The notes: generated from the sequence alone by a model not told the origin. DNA of 64,000 nt from Pseudorhizobium banfieldiae (GCF_000967425.1 NZ_FO082820.1:2108001-2172000), one strand, 5' to 3'; shown: positions 48,935 to 59,969, numbered from the stretch's first letter. Made by a program: numbers and translations.

Positions 48935-49156
48935 ATGCAGAATGTTCCTTGGCAAAGACCTGTCGCAACCAGCGTCACCGCCGTCTCCAACGCCTTTGAG
49001 GCGCTCGATCTCCTGGACCACCACTGGCCCAACATCAAAGGCCCCCGCTTCGTCAAGGCGCGGTATGCGTGCCTTGCCGCCCTGGATGGTCGGGAATCAG
49101 CGGAAGTGGCGCGCGAAACCTTCAAGGATGCCGTTGCCGAGGCGCAGCTGAACTAG
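48935..49156 (+). CDS. Second DUF982 domain protein
   Basis: 73 residues. SVTAVSNAFEALDLLDHHWP and ARYACLAALDGRESAEVARETFKDA match the same small fold as the 100-residue protein at 44592-44894. GGGAGG lies about 6 nt before ATG 48935, which decides the start; a longer frame back to 48797 has no such signal. The function is unknown. The 250 nt upstream (48685-48934) hold no credible gene. It is followed after 13 nt by the EcfG promoter of glgE. Confidence 0.78.
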   Translation: MQNVPWQRPVATSVTAVSNAFEALDLLDHHWPNIKGPRFVKARYACLAALDGRESAEVARETFKDAVAEAQLN

Positions 49157-49169
49157 GACATATTCGAAG

Positions 49170-49194
49170 GGAACAAGCCCGCGGCCTTGTCGTT
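49170..49194 (+). promoter_or_regulatory. EcfG (RpoE2) general stress promoter of the glgE operon
   Basis: GGAAC (49170-49174), 16 nt, then CGTT (49191-49194), a perfect match to the alphaproteobacterial general-stress-response consensus GGAAC-N16/17-CGTT. It lies 32 nt before the glgE ATG. Confidence 0.82.
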
Positions 49195-49226
49195 AAGCTC
49201 TCGAAGCAAACGCCAAGGCCCCTGCG

Positions 49227-52200
49227 ATGAATTCTGTTCCCACATTCAATGCTCCGGTCTCCCGCCTCACTCAGTCCCCTCGCATCTACTACGTCCATCC
49301 TCTTCTGCTGAAGGGATACGAAGCCTGGGGGGAGGTTTTCGCGCATGCGAAGGCCCTGGGTTTCGATACGGTCCTGACAGCTCCACTATTCGAGCGCGGC
49401 AGCAAGACGAGCATTTTCGTCTCCAGGAGATTCGATCGACTAGACGCCGACCTTGGGCTCGGCGAGGAAGTCGATGACGGCCTGTCCCGTCTGTCGAAAA
49501 TGGCGGCAGAGCAAGGTCTCAGGCTGATGCTCGACCTCGTCATCGACCGGATTGCGCGCGAAGATCGCGGGACTGGCGATATAGCGGCCGATCCGCGGAT
49601 CGGTCCCGATGCGAGTTGCAGCCAGTCCGTTGACCTTTCCCCGAGCGAGACGACCTACAACTATCTCGAGGAATGGCGGAAACGGATCGGCACGCTCTTA
49701 GAGTGCGGAATCTCCGGTTTCCGCTGCCTCGGCATCGAGAGGGTTCCGGAGGAAGCATGGTCGTCACTGATCAAGGCGGCGCGGAACCATCGACAAGAGG
49801 TTTCATTTTTCGCTTGGACCCCTGGCACCGGTTTTGAGCGGAGACGCGCCCTTAGGGACATAGGGATGGATGGCTGCTTCTCCTCCTTCGCCTGGTGGAA
49901 CTTGCAGGACGGCTGGCTCTCGGAAGAACATGAGGTCCAGCGTGGACTGGGGGTTCAGATCGCCTTTCCGGAGGCTCCCTACGGCAAGCGGCTCGCCCAC
50001 GGGGCGGAAGGCTGCGAGGTCCTGCAGCGAAAGGCGTTGCGATCGTTGAAGCTTGCTGGCCACTTCGGCGGCGGCCTCATGCTTCCGATGGGTTTCGAAT
50101 ACGGCGTTTCCACACCACTGGACCAGATGTTCGGTGATGGCTTGGGGCTCGCAGGCCTGAGGGATCAGTCAACCTATGACATCGGCGGTGAGATCCGCTC
50201 TGTCAACGACATGCTCCGGCAGGATCAGGGGCAGTTCCAGCGACGTCCATTCACCCTGATCTCCGCAGCGAACACACAGGTCGTCGCCGTCGTGCAGTCG
50301 AACCGGGAAGATCTGCGGACCTCCGACAGGCTGCGGGTGGTCCTCGTCAACCGCGACCTGAGGCAGACGGCAGCCCCTCCTCTCAACGCCATCCACCAGA
50401 TCGCGTCGTCATTCCTCCCACTAAAAGACGCGGAAGGCTCCTCCGGCCCAAGGTTGAAGCCGGCGGAAGTGCGCGTCCTGGAAGGTCGCGTCTCCAAGCC
50501 GATCCTCTCCGCGTCTTCGCTCCCCGATCTGGCAGTGGCGGCGGCCGCACCGCGCCTCGCCATCGAGAAGATCACGCCCTCCGTGGATGAAGGGCGCTTC
50601 GTGGTGAAGCGGGTGGTCGGCGAGACGGTTCGCGTCGAGGCCGACATCTTCGGCGACGGCCATGATCCGCTAGCGGCCGTGCTCCTGTGGCGGCCGGCTG
50701 ACGAAGACGAGTGGCAGGAAGTTCGCATGCAGTTGTTCGAGAACGACCGCTGGCGGGCCGAATTCACGCCACGGCGCATGGGCCGCCACGAATTCGCGAT
50801 CGAAGCCTGGCGAAATCCCTTCGCCATCTTCCGCTACGAGTTCACCAAGAAGCACGACGCGCGGCTGGACCTTAAGCTGGAGATTCAGGAAGGGATCAAC
50901 CTGATCAAGGACGCCGTTGCTTCGGCGGAAGCGGCATTGAAGATCCCGCTGCAGAGACTTGTAGATGATCTGGACCAGGCCTCGGAGGCGCAACGGATTG
51001 GGCTCCTGCTCGCACACGAGACGTCCGAACTCATGGCCAAGGCAGATCGCCGACCTTTCCGGCTCCGATCGCAGATCATCCCTCTCGACGCCGAACGGCT
51101 AGGAGCTTCATTCGCCAGCTGGTATCAGATCTTTCCCCGGTCGCAGAGCGGTGATCCGAACCGGCATGGGACCTTCGATGACGTCATCGATCGCCTGCCA
51201 GCTATTCGGGAGATGGGCTTCGACGTCCTCTATTTCCCACCTATTCACCCGATCGGCTCGACCAACCGCAAGGGCCGCAATAACAGCCTGAAGGCGCTGC
51301 CGGGCGATCCAGGGAGCCCGTATGCGATCGGTTCGGAGGAAGGTGGCCACGACGCAATCCACCCCGAGCTTGGAACCTTCGAGGATTTCCGCCGCCTCGT
51401 CGCCGCAGCCCACGACCATGGCCTCGAGATCGCCCTCGATCTGGCGATCCAGGCGTCCCCCGACCACCCGTGGCTGAAGGAGCATCCAGGCTGGTTCGAC
51501 TGGCGGCCGGACGGGACGATCCGTTACGCCGAGAATCCGCCCAAGAAATACGAAGACATCGTCAATGTCGACTTCTACGCCAAGGACGCGGTTCCTTCGC
51601 TATGGCAGGAGCTTCGTGACGTCGTACAAATGTGGGTGGACCAGGGCGTGAAGCTTTTCCGGGTCGACAACCCGCACACCAAGCCCTTCCCGTTCTGGGA
51701 ATGGCTGATCGCCGATATCCGCTCCCGCCATCCTGACGTGATCTTCCTGTCAGAAGCCTTCACCAAGCCCAAGGTCATGTACCGGCTGGCAAAGATCGGG
51801 TTTTCGCAATCCTACACCTACTTCACCTGGCGCAACGCCAAGTGGGAGCTCGAGCAGTACATGCGCGAGATCACCATCGAAGCTCCGAAGGACTTCTTCC
51901 GCCCGCACTTCTTCGTCAACACGCACGACATCAATCCCGACTTCCTCCAGAACGCGCCCCGCCCGGCTTACCTGATCCGGGCAGCTCTCGCGGCGACCCT
52001 TTCCGGGCTCTGGGGCGTCTACAACGGTTTCGAGCTTTGCGAAGGCCGACCAGATGCCAAGCGCAAGGAATACGCCGACAGCGAGAAGTACGAGATCCGG
52101 GCGTGGGACTGGGACCGGCCGGGCAACATCAAGCACGAGATCGGCCTCCTGAACCGCATCCGCAAGGAGAACCCGGCACTCCACTCGCATCTGGGCCTCA

Positions 52201-52469
52201 CGCTTCTCACCGCCTGGAACGACAATGTCATGTTCTTCGAGAAGGCGAGCGCCGCCCGGGAAAACGTGCTGCTGATCGCGATCAGCCTCGATCCCTACAA
52301 TGCCCAGGAAGCGGACGTCGAAATCCCGCTGTGGTCATGGAACCTGCCGGACCAGGGATCACTTTCCATGGAGGACCTGATCTCGGGTCAGAAGTTCACC
52401 TGGACCGGGAAAATGCAGCGGCTGCGGCTGGAGGCCGGAATGCCGTTCGCCATCTGGCGCGTGAGATAA
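49227..52469 (+). CDS. glgE: GlgE, alpha-1,4-glucan:maltose-1-phosphate maltosyltransferase, with extra N-terminal domain
   Basis: 1080 residues, against about 700 for actinobacterial GlgE. The C-terminal 640 residues or so are a complete GH13_3 enzyme: nucleophile Asp814 in KLFRVDNPHTKP, acid/base Glu843 in VIFLSEAFTKP, and the transition-state Asp in VNTHDINPDF. It extends alpha-1,4-glucan with maltose-1-phosphate. The N-terminal 430 residues or so resemble a second GH13 barrel (YYVHPLLLKGYEAWGEVFAHA, MLDLVIDR). Its strand-4 motif is GFRCL, not GFRxD, and its strand-5 Glu is missing, so it is probably inactive. First gene of the operon with treS-mak (12 nt) and glgB. Confidence 0.95.
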   Translation: MNSVPTFNAPVSRLTQSPRIYYVHPLLLKGYEAWGEVFAHAKALGFDTVLTAPLFERGSKTSIFVSRRFDRLDADLGLGEEVDDGLSRLSKMAAEQGLRLMLDLVIDRIAREDRGTGDIAADPRIGPDASCSQSVDLSPSETTYNYLEEWRKRIGTLLECGISGFRCLGIERVPEEAWSSLIKAARNHRQEVSFFAWTPGTGFERRRALRDIGMDGCFSSFAWWNLQDGWLSEEHEVQRGLGVQIAFPEAPYGKRLAHGAEGCEVLQRKALRSLKLAGHFGGGLMLPMGFEYGVSTPLDQMFGDGLGLAGLRDQSTYDIGGEIRSVNDMLRQDQGQFQRRPFTLISAANTQVVAVVQSNREDLRTSDRLRVVLVNRDLRQTAAPPLNAIHQIASSFLPLKDAEGSSGPRLKPAEVRVLEGRVSKPILSASSLPDLAVAAAAPRLAIEKITPSVDEGRFVVKRVVGETVRVEADIFGDGHDPLAAVLLWRPADEDEWQEVRMQLFENDRWRAEFTPRRMGRHEFAIEAWRNPFAIFRYEFTKKHDARLDLKLEIQEGINLIKDAVASAEAALKIPLQRLVDDLDQASEAQRIGLLLAHETSELMAKADRRPFRLRSQIIPLDAERLGASFASWYQIFPRSQSGDPNRHGTFDDVIDRLPAIREMGFDVLYFPPIHPIGSTNRKGRNNSLKALPGDPGSPYAIGSEEGGHDAIHPELGTFEDFRRLVAAAHDHGLEIALDLAIQASPDHPWLKEHPGWFDWRPDGTIRYAENPPKKYEDIVNVDFYAKDAVPSLWQELRDVVQMWVDQGVKLFRVDNPHTKPFPFWEWLIADIRSRHPDVIFLSEAFTKPKVMYRLAKIGFSQSYTYFTWRNAKWELEQYMREITIEAPKDFFRPHFFVNTHDINPDFLQNAPRPAYLIRAALAATLSGLWGVYNGFELCEGRPDAKRKEYADSEKYEIRAWDWDRPGNIKHEIGLLNRIRKENPALHSHLGLTLLTAWNDNVMFFEKASAARENVLLIAISLDPYNAQEADVEIPLWSWNLPDQGSLSMEDLISGQKFTWTGKMQRLRLEAGMPFAIWRVR

Positions 52470-52481
52470 GGGAGGTTACGA

Positions 52482-55400
52482 ATGGATACCCTGCAGTCGC
52501 AGGCTCAGGTTATTGCTGACCCTCTGTGGTACAAGGATGCGATAATCTACCAGCTTCACATCAAGTCCTTCTTCGACGCCAATGGCGACGGGATCGGCGA
52601 CTTCAAGGGTCTGCACGAGAAGCTGGACCACATTGCCTCGCTTGGTGCGACTGCGATCTGGCTTTTGCCGTTCTTCCCCTCGCCTCGCCGGGACGATGGT
52701 TACGACATCGCCGATTACGGTGACGTAAGCCCCGACTACGGCACGATGGATGACTTCAGGGCTTTCGTCGATGCGGCTCACGAGCGCGGCATCAGGGTCA
52801 TCATCGAACTCGTCATCAACCACACGTCGGACCAGCATCCCTGGTTCCAGCGGGCACGGCACGCACCGCCCGGATCGCCGGAGCGCGACTTCTATGTTTG
52901 GTCGGATACCGACCAGAAATTCCCCGAAACCCGTATCATCTTCCTGGACACGGAGAAGTCCAACTGGACCTGGGACCCGGTCGCCGGCGCTTACTACTGG
53001 CATCGCTTCTATTCCCACCAGCCGGACCTCAACTTCGACAATCCAGCAGTGCTGGATGAACTCCTTGAGGTCATGCGGTTCTGGCTCGAAACCGGAATTG
53101 ACGGCTTCCGCCTCGACGCCATCCCCTATCTGATCGAGCGAGAAGGCACCATCAACGAGAACCTGCCCGAGACACACGACATCCTGAAGAAGATCCGCGC
53201 GGCACTGGATGCCACCCATCCGGGCAAGATGCTGCTCGCGGAGGCCAACCAGTGGCCGGAGGATACCCGCGAGTATTTCGGCGATGGCGACGAATGCAAC
53301 ATGGCATTCCACTTCCCGCTGATGCCGCGCATGTACATGGCAATCGCCAAGGAGGATCGCTTCCCGATCACCGATATCATGCGGCAGACACCGGAAATCC
53401 CGGAAAACTGCCAATGGGCGATCTTCCTTCGCAATCACGACGAGCTGACGCTCGAAATGGTCACCGACGAGGAGCGGGACTATCTCTGGAATACCTATGC
53501 CGCCGACCGGCGCGCCCGCATCAACCTGGGCATCCGCCGCCGGCTCGCGCCTCTCATGGAACGCGACCGCCGCCGCATCGAGCTGATGAATGCGCTCCTC
53601 CTCTCCATGCCCGGGACGCCCGTCCTCTACTACGGCGATGAAATCGGCATGGGCGACAACATCTATCTGGGCGACCGTGACGGTGTCCGTACCCCAATGC
53701 AATGGTCCCCAGACCGCAACGGCGGCTTCTCAAAGGCCGATCCTGCCCGCCTCGTCCTGCCTCCCATCATGGATCCACTTTACGGCTACGAGGCAGTCAA
53801 TGTCGAAGCGCAAGTCGCTGACGCCCACTCCCTCCTCAACTGGACCCGCCGGATGCTGGCGCTGCGCGGCAAGCACTCCGCCTTCGGTCGCGGCAGCCTG
53901 CGCTTCCTCGCACCGGGGAACAGGAAGATCCTCGCATACTTGCGCGAGCACCAGGGGGAGACGATCCTCTGCGTCGCAAACCTGTCGCGCCTGCCGCAGG
54001 CCGTGGAACTCGACCTATCCGAATTCGAAGGGCGTGTGCCGATCGAACTCACGGGCATGTCGCCCTTCCCGCCGATTGGCCAGCTGACCTACCTGATGAC
54101 CATGCCGCCCTACGGCTTCTTCTGGTTCCAGCTGGTTGCCGAAGCCGATGGACCGGCTTGGCGCTACGAGCCACCGGAGCAGCTGCCGGACCTCGTGACC
54201 ATGGTCATTCGCCGCGACCTTTACGAGCTTCTGGAGGAGGCACGGGTTGCGGGCACCCTGTCCCGCGAGATCTTGCCCGCCTATGTTTCAAAGCGTCGCT
54301 GGTTCGGCTCGAAGGGCGAGCGGCTGGATGGGGTGAGCCTCGTGTCGGCAACGCCGCTACCCTTCGTCGGCAACATCCTGCTCGGCGAACTGGAGGCCAA
54401 TCTGGAAGGCCACACCGAAACCTACCTCCTTCCGCTTGCCGCAGCCTGGGACGAGACGCATCCTTCCGCTCTGGCGCAGCAACTTGCACTCGGCCGGATC
54501 CGCCAGGGACGACGCGTCGGGTTCCTCACCGACGGCTTTGCGATGGAAAGCATGGCCCGGGGCATCATCCGCGCCCTGTGCGAGAGGTCACGGGTATCCG
54601 GGCGGGCCGGGACACTCGAATTCGTCGGTACGGAAAACCTCGACTGCATGGGCATCACCGACGAGATGCAGGTGCATTGGCTTTCCGCCGAACAGTCCAA
54701 CAGCTCCCTGATCGTCGGCGACATGGCGATGATCAAGCTGATCCGCCACATCTTCGCGGGGATTCATCCGGAAGTGGAGATGACGCGCTACCTCACCAAG
54801 GTGGGTTATGCGAACACGGCCCCCTTGCTGGGCGAAGTGGCGCGTATCGCCCCCGATGGCAGCCGCTTCACGCTCATCATCGTCCAGGGCGCCATTCGAA
54901 ACCAGGGCGACGCATGGACGTGGATGCTCGGCAACCTGCGCCGCGGCATGGACGAAATCCTGCTTACTGGCGGGGAGGACGAGGTCATCCACGACCAGTT
55001 CCGGCCGCTGGTAGACTTTGCCGGCACGATCGGCCAGAGACTGGGAGAACTCCATGTCGCACTCGCCCGGGAGACGGACGATCCGGACTTCAAGCCGGTC
55101 AAGGCGACACAGGACGACGTGGCTACCTGGCGACAGTCGGTCACGTCGCAGATCGAAACCGCTCTGGACATCCTGACAAGCGAGACTGCAGACCTCGACG
55201 CCTCCGTCGCACAGCGCATCCAGCCCCTTCTCGCGCGGCGGGAGGAGCTTCTTGCGGCTGCCGCACGCCTCGCAGATGCGGCGGAGGGCGCTCTGATGAC
55301 ACGTCACCACGGAGACTTCCATCTTGGCCAGATCCTCGTGGCGGAAAGCGATGCCTACCTGATCGATTTTGAGGGCGAGCCTGCCCGCGACCTCGCCGAC

Positions 55401-55769
55401 CGGCGCGCCAAGTCGAGCCCGCTTCGAGATGTGGCCGGCCTGCTCCGTTCCTTGAGCTACCTCGCGGCAACCGCCGATCTCGAGCAGGATGTCGTAGTGG
55501 ATGCCGATCAGACGCGACGCCACCAGATCGTGGACTTCTTCGGCAGGGAAGCGGAACAGGCCTTCCGCGAACGCTATTTCGACGCGCTCACGGCAGCACC
55601 CGCCCTTAACATGGACCCTGCGAAGCGCAATGCGGTGCTGGACTTGTTCCTGCTCGAGAAGGCGGCCTACGAGATCACCTACGAAGCCCGGAACAGGCCC
55701 AAGTGGCTTCCCATACCGCTCGAAGGCTTCGCCCAAATTTCAACGAGGCTCCTGGAGAATTCTGAATGA
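52482..55769 (+). CDS. treS: Trehalose synthase/maltokinase fusion
   Basis: 1095 residues. Residues 1-545 or so are a GH13_16 trehalose synthase: [19 protein letters not shown], nucleophile Asp212 ([11 protein letters not shown]), Glu254 ([11 protein letters not shown]) and Asp320 ([11 protein letters not shown]). About 560-1095 is a maltokinase of the Mak/Pep2 type, with the kinase-like [14 protein letters not shown] and YLIDFEGEP motifs near 940-970. TreS isomerises trehalose to maltose. The kinase domain makes maltose-1-phosphate, the donor for the GlgE encoded 12 nt upstream. GGGAGG precedes the ATG. Its stop overlaps the glgB start (ATGA). Confidence 0.95.
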   Translation: MDTLQSQAQVIADPLWYKDAIIYQLHIKSFFDANGDGIGDFKGLHEKLDHIASLGATAIWLLPFFPSPRRDDGYDIADYGDVSPDYGTMDDFRAFVDAAHERGIRVIIELVINHTSDQHPWFQRARHAPPGSPERDFYVWSDTDQKFPETRIIFLDTEKSNWTWDPVAGAYYWHRFYSHQPDLNFDNPAVLDELLEVMRFWLETGIDGFRLDAIPYLIEREGTINENLPETHDILKKIRAALDATHPGKMLLAEANQWPEDTREYFGDGDECNMAFHFPLMPRMYMAIAKEDRFPITDIMRQTPEIPENCQWAIFLRNHDELTLEMVTDEERDYLWNTYAADRRARINLGIRRRLAPLMERDRRRIELMNALLLSMPGTPVLYYGDEIGMGDNIYLGDRDGVRTPMQWSPDRNGGFSKADPARLVLPPIMDPLYGYEAVNVEAQVADAHSLLNWTRRMLALRGKHSAFGRGSLRFLAPGNRKILAYLREHQGETILCVANLSRLPQAVELDLSEFEGRVPIELTGMSPFPPIGQLTYLMTMPPYGFFWFQLVAEADGPAWRYEPPEQLPDLVTMVIRRDLYELLEEARVAGTLSREILPAYVSKRRWFGSKGERLDGVSLVSATPLPFVGNILLGELEANLEGHTETYLLPLAAAWDETHPSALAQQLALGRIRQGRRVGFLTDGFAMESMARGIIRALCERSRVSGRAGTLEFVGTENLDCMGITDEMQVHWLSAEQSNSSLIVGDMAMIKLIRHIFAGIHPEVEMTRYLTKVGYANTAPLLGEVARIAPDGSRFTLIIVQGAIRNQGDAWTWMLGNLRRGMDEILLTGGEDEVIHDQFRPLVDFAGTIGQRLGELHVALARETDDPDFKPVKATQDDVATWRQSVTSQIETALDILTSETADLDASVAQRIQPLLARREELLAAAARLADAAEGALMTRHHGDFHLGQILVAESDAYLIDFEGEPARDLADRRAKSSPLRDVAGLLRSLSYLAATADLEQDVVVDADQTRRHQIVDFFGREAEQAFRERYFDALTAAPALNMDPAKRNAVLDLFLLEKAAYEITYEARNRPKWLPIPLEGFAQISTRLLENSE

Positions 55770-57970
55770 ACCTTGAGCGCGCTGAACTCCTCGCCAATCA
55801 TGATCACGGAGCCCTTCACGCTCTCGTGGAGGGGCGCCATGGCGATCCGTTCTCGATCCTTGGCCGCCACCCGGTCGGTGACACTTATGTCGTCAGGGCA
55901 CTCCTCCCGGGCGCAACGTCAGTCGACGTGGTCGATGCCGACAGCGACACTGTGATTGCAAGGATGGAGCAGGTATTCCAAGGCGGTCTCTTTGCCGCCG
56001 ATATCGGCAGCCATGGTACCTACCGGTTCCAGATCCATTGGCCGGATGCGGTCCAGGAAACGGAAGACCCGTATTCGTTTGGACTGCTCCTTGGTGAGCT
56101 AGACCTCCATCTGATTGCCCAGGGGACGCATTATGATCTGGCGCGGGCGCTGGGTGCGCAGCCGATTGAAGTCGAGGATGTCTCCGGCGTTCGCTTCGCC
56201 GTTTGGGCCCCGAACGCGCAGCGCGTCTCGGTGGTCGGCGACTTCAATGCCTGGGACGGACGGCGCCATCCCATGCGGCTTCGCGCATCCGCTGGCATCT
56301 GGGAGCTATTCGTCCCGAGGCTCGGGCCGGGCGAACGCTACAAGTTCGAGATCATCGATCGCAATGGTCACACGCTGCCGCAGAAGGCCGATCCTGTAGC
56401 CCGCGCAAGCGAGGCGGCACCCTCCACGGCCTCGATCGTCGCGTCTAATGCTCCCTTCCGCTGGAGTGACGACGAATGGATGCGTCGGCATGACGTACGC
56501 GAAGGCGAAGGCGCAATGTCCGTCTATGAGGTGCATCTGGAATCGTGGCTACGCGTTCCAGAAGACGGCAATCGCAACCTCGACTGGATCGAACTCAGCC
56601 AGCGTCTGATCCCTTACGTCGCCGACCTCGGCTTCACCCATATCGAACTCCTGCCGATCATGGAGCATCCATTTGGAGGGTCCTGGGGCTATCAGCCGCT
56701 CGGCCTGTTCGCCCCGACCGGTCGCTATGGGACCCCGGAAGACTTCGCCTATTTCGTGGACCGTTGCCATGCAGCAGGCATTGGCGTCATCGTTGACTGG
56801 GTACCGGCGCACTTTCCGACCGACGTCTGGGGTCTCGCCCGTTTCGACGGCACCGCCCTCTATGAGCACGAGGATCCTCGCGAAGGCTTCCACAAGGATT
56901 GGAACACGCTGATCTACAACCTCGGCCGCAACGAAGTGAAAGGCTTCCTCATTGCCAGCGCGTTGGAATGGCTCGAGCACTACCATGTGGATGCGCTCCG
57001 CGTCGATGCGGTCGCCTCCATGCTCTACCGCGATTACAGCCGCAATGCCGGCGAGTGGATACCGAACCAGTATGGCGGTCGGGAAAACCTGGAGTCGGTC
57101 GAATTCTTCAAGCACCTGAACAGCATCATCCATCAGCGATGCCCGCATGCTTTCACGGTAGCCGAGGAATCCACCGCGTGGCCTGGCGTCACGCGTCCGC
57201 CGGAGGAAGGCGGGCTCGGCTTCGACTTCAAATGGAACATGGGGTGGATGCATGACAGCCTACATTACATGCAGGAGGATCCGGTCTACCGGAAATATCA
57301 TCATGGCATGATGACGTTCGGAATGGTCTACGCCTATTCCGAGCGCTTCATGCTGCCGCTGTCACACGACGAGGTGGTCCACGGCAAGGGCTCCCTCCTC
57401 GGCAAGATGCCCGGCGACATCTGGCAGAAACACGCGAACCTACGAGCTTATTTTGGCTTCATGTGGGCCCATCCGGGCAAGAAGCTGCTCTTCATGGGCG
57501 GCGAAATCGCGCAAGGAACCGAGTGGAACCATGACAGCTCTGTGCATTGGGACCTGCTTGACGATCCGATGCACGCCGGCGTGCAACGCCTGATCCGCGA
57601 CCTCAACCATCTCTATGCTGACGAGCCTGCGCTTCAGTACGGCGACCTTCATCCAGAGGGCTTCGAATGGGCAGTTGGAGACGATGCCGAAAACTCGATC
57701 TTCGGCATCATGCGGTGGTCGGAGGATCGCTCATCCTGCATTCTTGCCCTGTCGAACATGACCCCCGTGCCCCGCCACGATTACCGGCTGGGCGTACCAC
57801 GTCCGGGTCGCTGGGTAGAGGTTTTGAACTCAGACGCCTCCTGCTACGGCGGTTCCAACCTCGGGAATGTCGATGCGTGGACAGACGGGGTTTCCTCGCA
57901 TGGCAAGGAGCAATCGGTGCAACTGGTGCTGCCACCGCTCTCGACCATCTACCTGCGCTGGAAAGGCTGA
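55766..57970 (+). CDS. glgB: 1,4-alpha-glucan branching enzyme
   Basis: 734 residues, full length for GH13_9. Two N-terminal beta-sandwich domains (CBM48 around 160-250, [20 protein letters not shown]) precede the catalytic barrel. Asp414 lies in [13 protein letters not shown], Glu467 in FTVAEEST, and [12 protein letters not shown] follows. It introduces alpha-1,6 branches into the glucan made by GlgE. Coupled to treS-mak by a 4-nt overlap. No glgA or glgC is in the window, so this operon is the trehalose-fed route. Ends 9 nt from the convergent cupin gene. Confidence 0.96.
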   Translation: MNLERAELLANHDHGALHALVEGRHGDPFSILGRHPVGDTYVVRALLPGATSVDVVDADSDTVIARMEQVFQGGLFAADIGSHGTYRFQIHWPDAVQETEDPYSFGLLLGELDLHLIAQGTHYDLARALGAQPIEVEDVSGVRFAVWAPNAQRVSVVGDFNAWDGRRHPMRLRASAGIWELFVPRLGPGERYKFEIIDRNGHTLPQKADPVARASEAAPSTASIVASNAPFRWSDDEWMRRHDVREGEGAMSVYEVHLESWLRVPEDGNRNLDWIELSQRLIPYVADLGFTHIELLPIMEHPFGGSWGYQPLGLFAPTGRYGTPEDFAYFVDRCHAAGIGVIVDWVPAHFPTDVWGLARFDGTALYEHEDPREGFHKDWNTLIYNLGRNEVKGFLIASALEWLEHYHVDALRVDAVASMLYRDYSRNAGEWIPNQYGGRENLESVEFFKHLNSIIHQRCPHAFTVAEESTAWPGVTRPPEEGGLGFDFKWNMGWMHDSLHYMQEDPVYRKYHHGMMTFGMVYAYSERFMLPLSHDEVVHGKGSLLGKMPGDIWQKHANLRAYFGFMWAHPGKKLLFMGGEIAQGTEWNHDSSVHWDLLDDPMHAGVQRLIRDLNHLYADEPALQYGDLHPEGFEWAVGDDAENSIFGIMRWSEDRSSCILALSNMTPVPRHDYRLGVPRPGRWVEVLNSDASCYGGSNLGNVDAWTDGVSSHGKEQSVQLVLPPLSTIYLRWKG

Positions 57971-57979
57971 CAGCCGATA

Positions 57980-58477
57980 TCAGTCATCGCTGCGCCACAG
58001 CGTAGCGATGGCTTCGCCTCCAAGCGGATCGCTCTGCGGAACAGGCAGTGTAGCAATGATGTGGAGTCCAGCTTCGCCCGGCGCGTCCCGCCGAAGGTCG
58101 GGGTCCTGTCCGGGCGGATAGCCACCGATGACGACGAAATCGTCGCTGGCCGACAACCGGCAATGCCCGGTACCGGCCGGCAGGATCAGGCAATCGCCCG
58201 CAGCCACCTTCACTTGCCGGCTTCCCGGCCCCCCGAGCATGACGACGCCCTGGCCGCGAGCAATCCCCAGCACTTCATGCGCCATCGTGTGGTAGTGATG
58301 ATAGTCGAAGATGCCGTTTCGCCAGATCCCCTGCCAGCCGTTGCGGGCAAAGGTCTTCTCGAAGGTCGTTGCCAGATCGCCCTCCGCCGCCGCAATGCCG
58401 TGGCAGACGATTACTGGCAGATGCGGATTGTTGGGAACCCAGTCGTTTTCCGAAAGAAAGAAGTGATCGATCACCAT
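57980..58477 (-). CDS. Cupin-domain protein (YjlB-like)
   Basis: 165 residues forming one cupin barrel. YHHYHTMAHEVLGIARGQ holds the metal-binding His/Glu set of motif 1. LPAGTGHCRLSASDDFVVIGGYPPGQ is motif 2 with its His. The start MVIDHFFLSENDWVPNNPHLPVIV and the closing PLGGEAIATLW match YjlB-type proteins. The reaction is unknown. A strong GGAGGCGG ribosome site precedes the ATG. It is the last of a series of minus-strand genes and converges on glgB with only 9 nt between. Confidence 0.85.
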   Translation of the reverse strand: MVIDHFFLSENDWVPNNPHLPVIVCHGIAAAEGDLATTFEKTFARNGWQGIWRNGIFDYHHYHTMAHEVLGIARGQGVVMLGGPGSRQVKVAAGDCLILPAGTGHCRLSASDDFVVIGGYPPGQDPDLRRDAPGEAGLHIIATLPVPQSDPLGGEAIATLWRSDD

Positions 58478-58544
58478 CTGCCGCCTCCATGCTGTCTCAC
58501 AACGCTAAGCTAGGCGATAGCGGGGACACGGCCAGAGGCGACAG

Positions 58545-59126
58545 CTACTCGGCAGCGGATTTGGCCTCAACTTCGATTTCGTAGGAATAGCCATCGAGCA
58601 TCTGATAAGCCTGTTCGATCGTGGCGATCTGGGCTTCGGCCTTGCCGATCGCCTCGGTTATCGATTCGCTTCGGGCCCGCATCATGCTGCCGAGGAAATC
58701 GGTTTCCGGCCGCTTGCCGATCCGGTCAAGGTGGTTGCGAATCCTCGCCCGATGCCTCTCCAGTTCGAGGATATGGAAGCGCACATTGACGATCTTGTCC
58801 GTCAGCTTGCGCCGCATCGCAGCCACCGGATCGAAACTGCCAGGTTCCCGCTCGTCCAGGATGAAATCGTTAATGAGGCCTTCCAGAACCAGCAGGCCCT
58901 CGAGGTCCTTGGTATCGGCCAAGGTCGGATCATAGCCCGTTTCGTCGAAAACCTTGCGGCGCACCGGGTCGGAGAGCAGCTCGTAGGACGTCTTCAGCTT
59001 CGCAAAGGCGTCGATGTCGCCCCCGGTGTCCGGATGGGCGTTCTTGGCGCGCTTGCGATAAGCGTTCTTGACCTGCGCGGCATCGGCATCGCGCGCGACG
59101 CCGAGGGTCTCGTATGGATCGATCAA
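58545..59126 (-). CDS. J-domain (DnaJ-like) protein
   Basis: 193 residues. The N-terminal 65 residues or so are a J domain: DPYETLGVARDADAAQVKNAYR, the HPD motif in KNAHPDTGG, and YELLSDPVRRKVFDETGYD. No Gly/Phe or zinc-finger region follows; the remaining 125 residues are mostly helical and charged (KIVNVRFHILELERHRARI), likely coiled coil. It would stimulate a DnaK-type ATPase on an unknown client. The start is TTG 59126 (LIDPYETLG), with AGGTGGGA about 6 nt upstream; no ATG fits before the J domain. Confidence 0.85.
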   Translation of the reverse strand: MIDPYETLGVARDADAAQVKNAYRKRAKNAHPDTGGDIDAFAKLKTSYELLSDPVRRKVFDETGYDPTLADTKDLEGLLVLEGLINDFILDEREPGSFDPVAAMRRKLTDKIVNVRFHILELERHRARIRNHLDRIGKRPETDFLGSMMRARSESITEAIGKAEAQIATIEQAYQMLDGYSYEIEVEAKSAAE

Positions 59127-59232
59127 CGTGTCCCACCTGATTTTCGGCCATGCTCCAGCCGCTCAAGGTCTAGAGGTTGATACCGCTTTGCTCAAGCACG
59201 AACCTCGTTTTCCCCATCGGCGAGCGACGCAC

Positions 59233-59940
59233 TTAACCCGGTGTTTGGGCGATATAACGGCGGGCGATCAGCCAGCAGATCAAGGCCCAGGTCGCACCGG
59301 CACACCAGCCGCCGAGCACGTCCGTCGGATAATGTACACCAAGATAGACGCGGCTCAAACCGATGATGAAGGTGAGGAAAATCGCAACGCCGATGGTATA
59401 AAAACGCGTCGTGCGCGTCGGTTCGGCCCGTGAGAGGAGCGCTCCCAACGTCAGATAGGTCGCGGCCGACACCATGGCATGACCGCTCGGAAAGCTCAGG
59501 TCATGGACCTCGACCAGATGCGGTACGATATCGGGACGCGGGCGCGCCACGCCGACCTTTAACGCGGCGCTCAGAGCCCATCCACCAGCCACCGACACGA
59601 GCGTGAAAAGCGCGATCTTCCCTCTGCGAGCGAGTAGCAAGTAACCGACTACCATCGCCGTCATCAGCGACAGCACGGTCACGCCGCCAAGCGCGGTGAT
59701 GTCATCCATGGCATGCGGCAGCCAGTTCGGCCCGATCGGATTGACCGGGTCTGCAGCCGAGCGAAGCAGCAGGAGGAATTGCTCATCGAAAGCGTGCGTA
59801 TCCCCTTCGATGACCTCTCCAGTGAGCTGTAGGAAGAGAAATAGACCGCCGGCTGCGACGGCAATAAGGATAAGGCTCATCGGCTCGAACGTTAAGATCC
59901 GGTCGATGATCTTGCGGCCAACCCTCTGATCAAACACCAT
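59233..59940 (-). CDS. PAP2-family membrane phosphatase
   Basis: 235 residues with about six membrane segments. The three phosphatase motifs are intact: KVGVARPRP (KxxxxxxRP), FPSGHAM (PSGH) and SRVYLGVHYPTDV (SRxxxxxHxxxD). The family dephosphorylates undecaprenyl pyrophosphate, phosphatidate or lipid A-linked phosphate on the periplasmic face; the sequence does not choose among them. AGGAG lies upstream of the ATG. It follows the DUF1206 gene by 29 nt on the same strand and so may share its stress promoter. Confidence 0.92.
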   Translation of the reverse strand: MVFDQRVGRKIIDRILTFEPMSLILIAVAAGGLFLFLQLTGEVIEGDTHAFDEQFLLLLRSAADPVNPIGPNWLPHAMDDITALGGVTVLSLMTAMVVGYLLLARRGKIALFTLVSVAGGWALSAALKVGVARPRPDIVPHLVEVHDLSFPSGHAMVSAATYLTLGALLSRAEPTRTTRFYTIGVAIFLTFIIGLSRVYLGVHYPTDVLGGWCAGATWALICWLIARRYIAQTPG

Positions 59941-59969
59941 CCCTCACTCCTGAAGATTTCTGCCATCGC

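Noticed and set aside
52476..53702. 408-codon antisense frame over treS
   Set aside because: Opposite a clear GH13 enzyme; translation is His/Asp/Val-rich with no recognisable domain.
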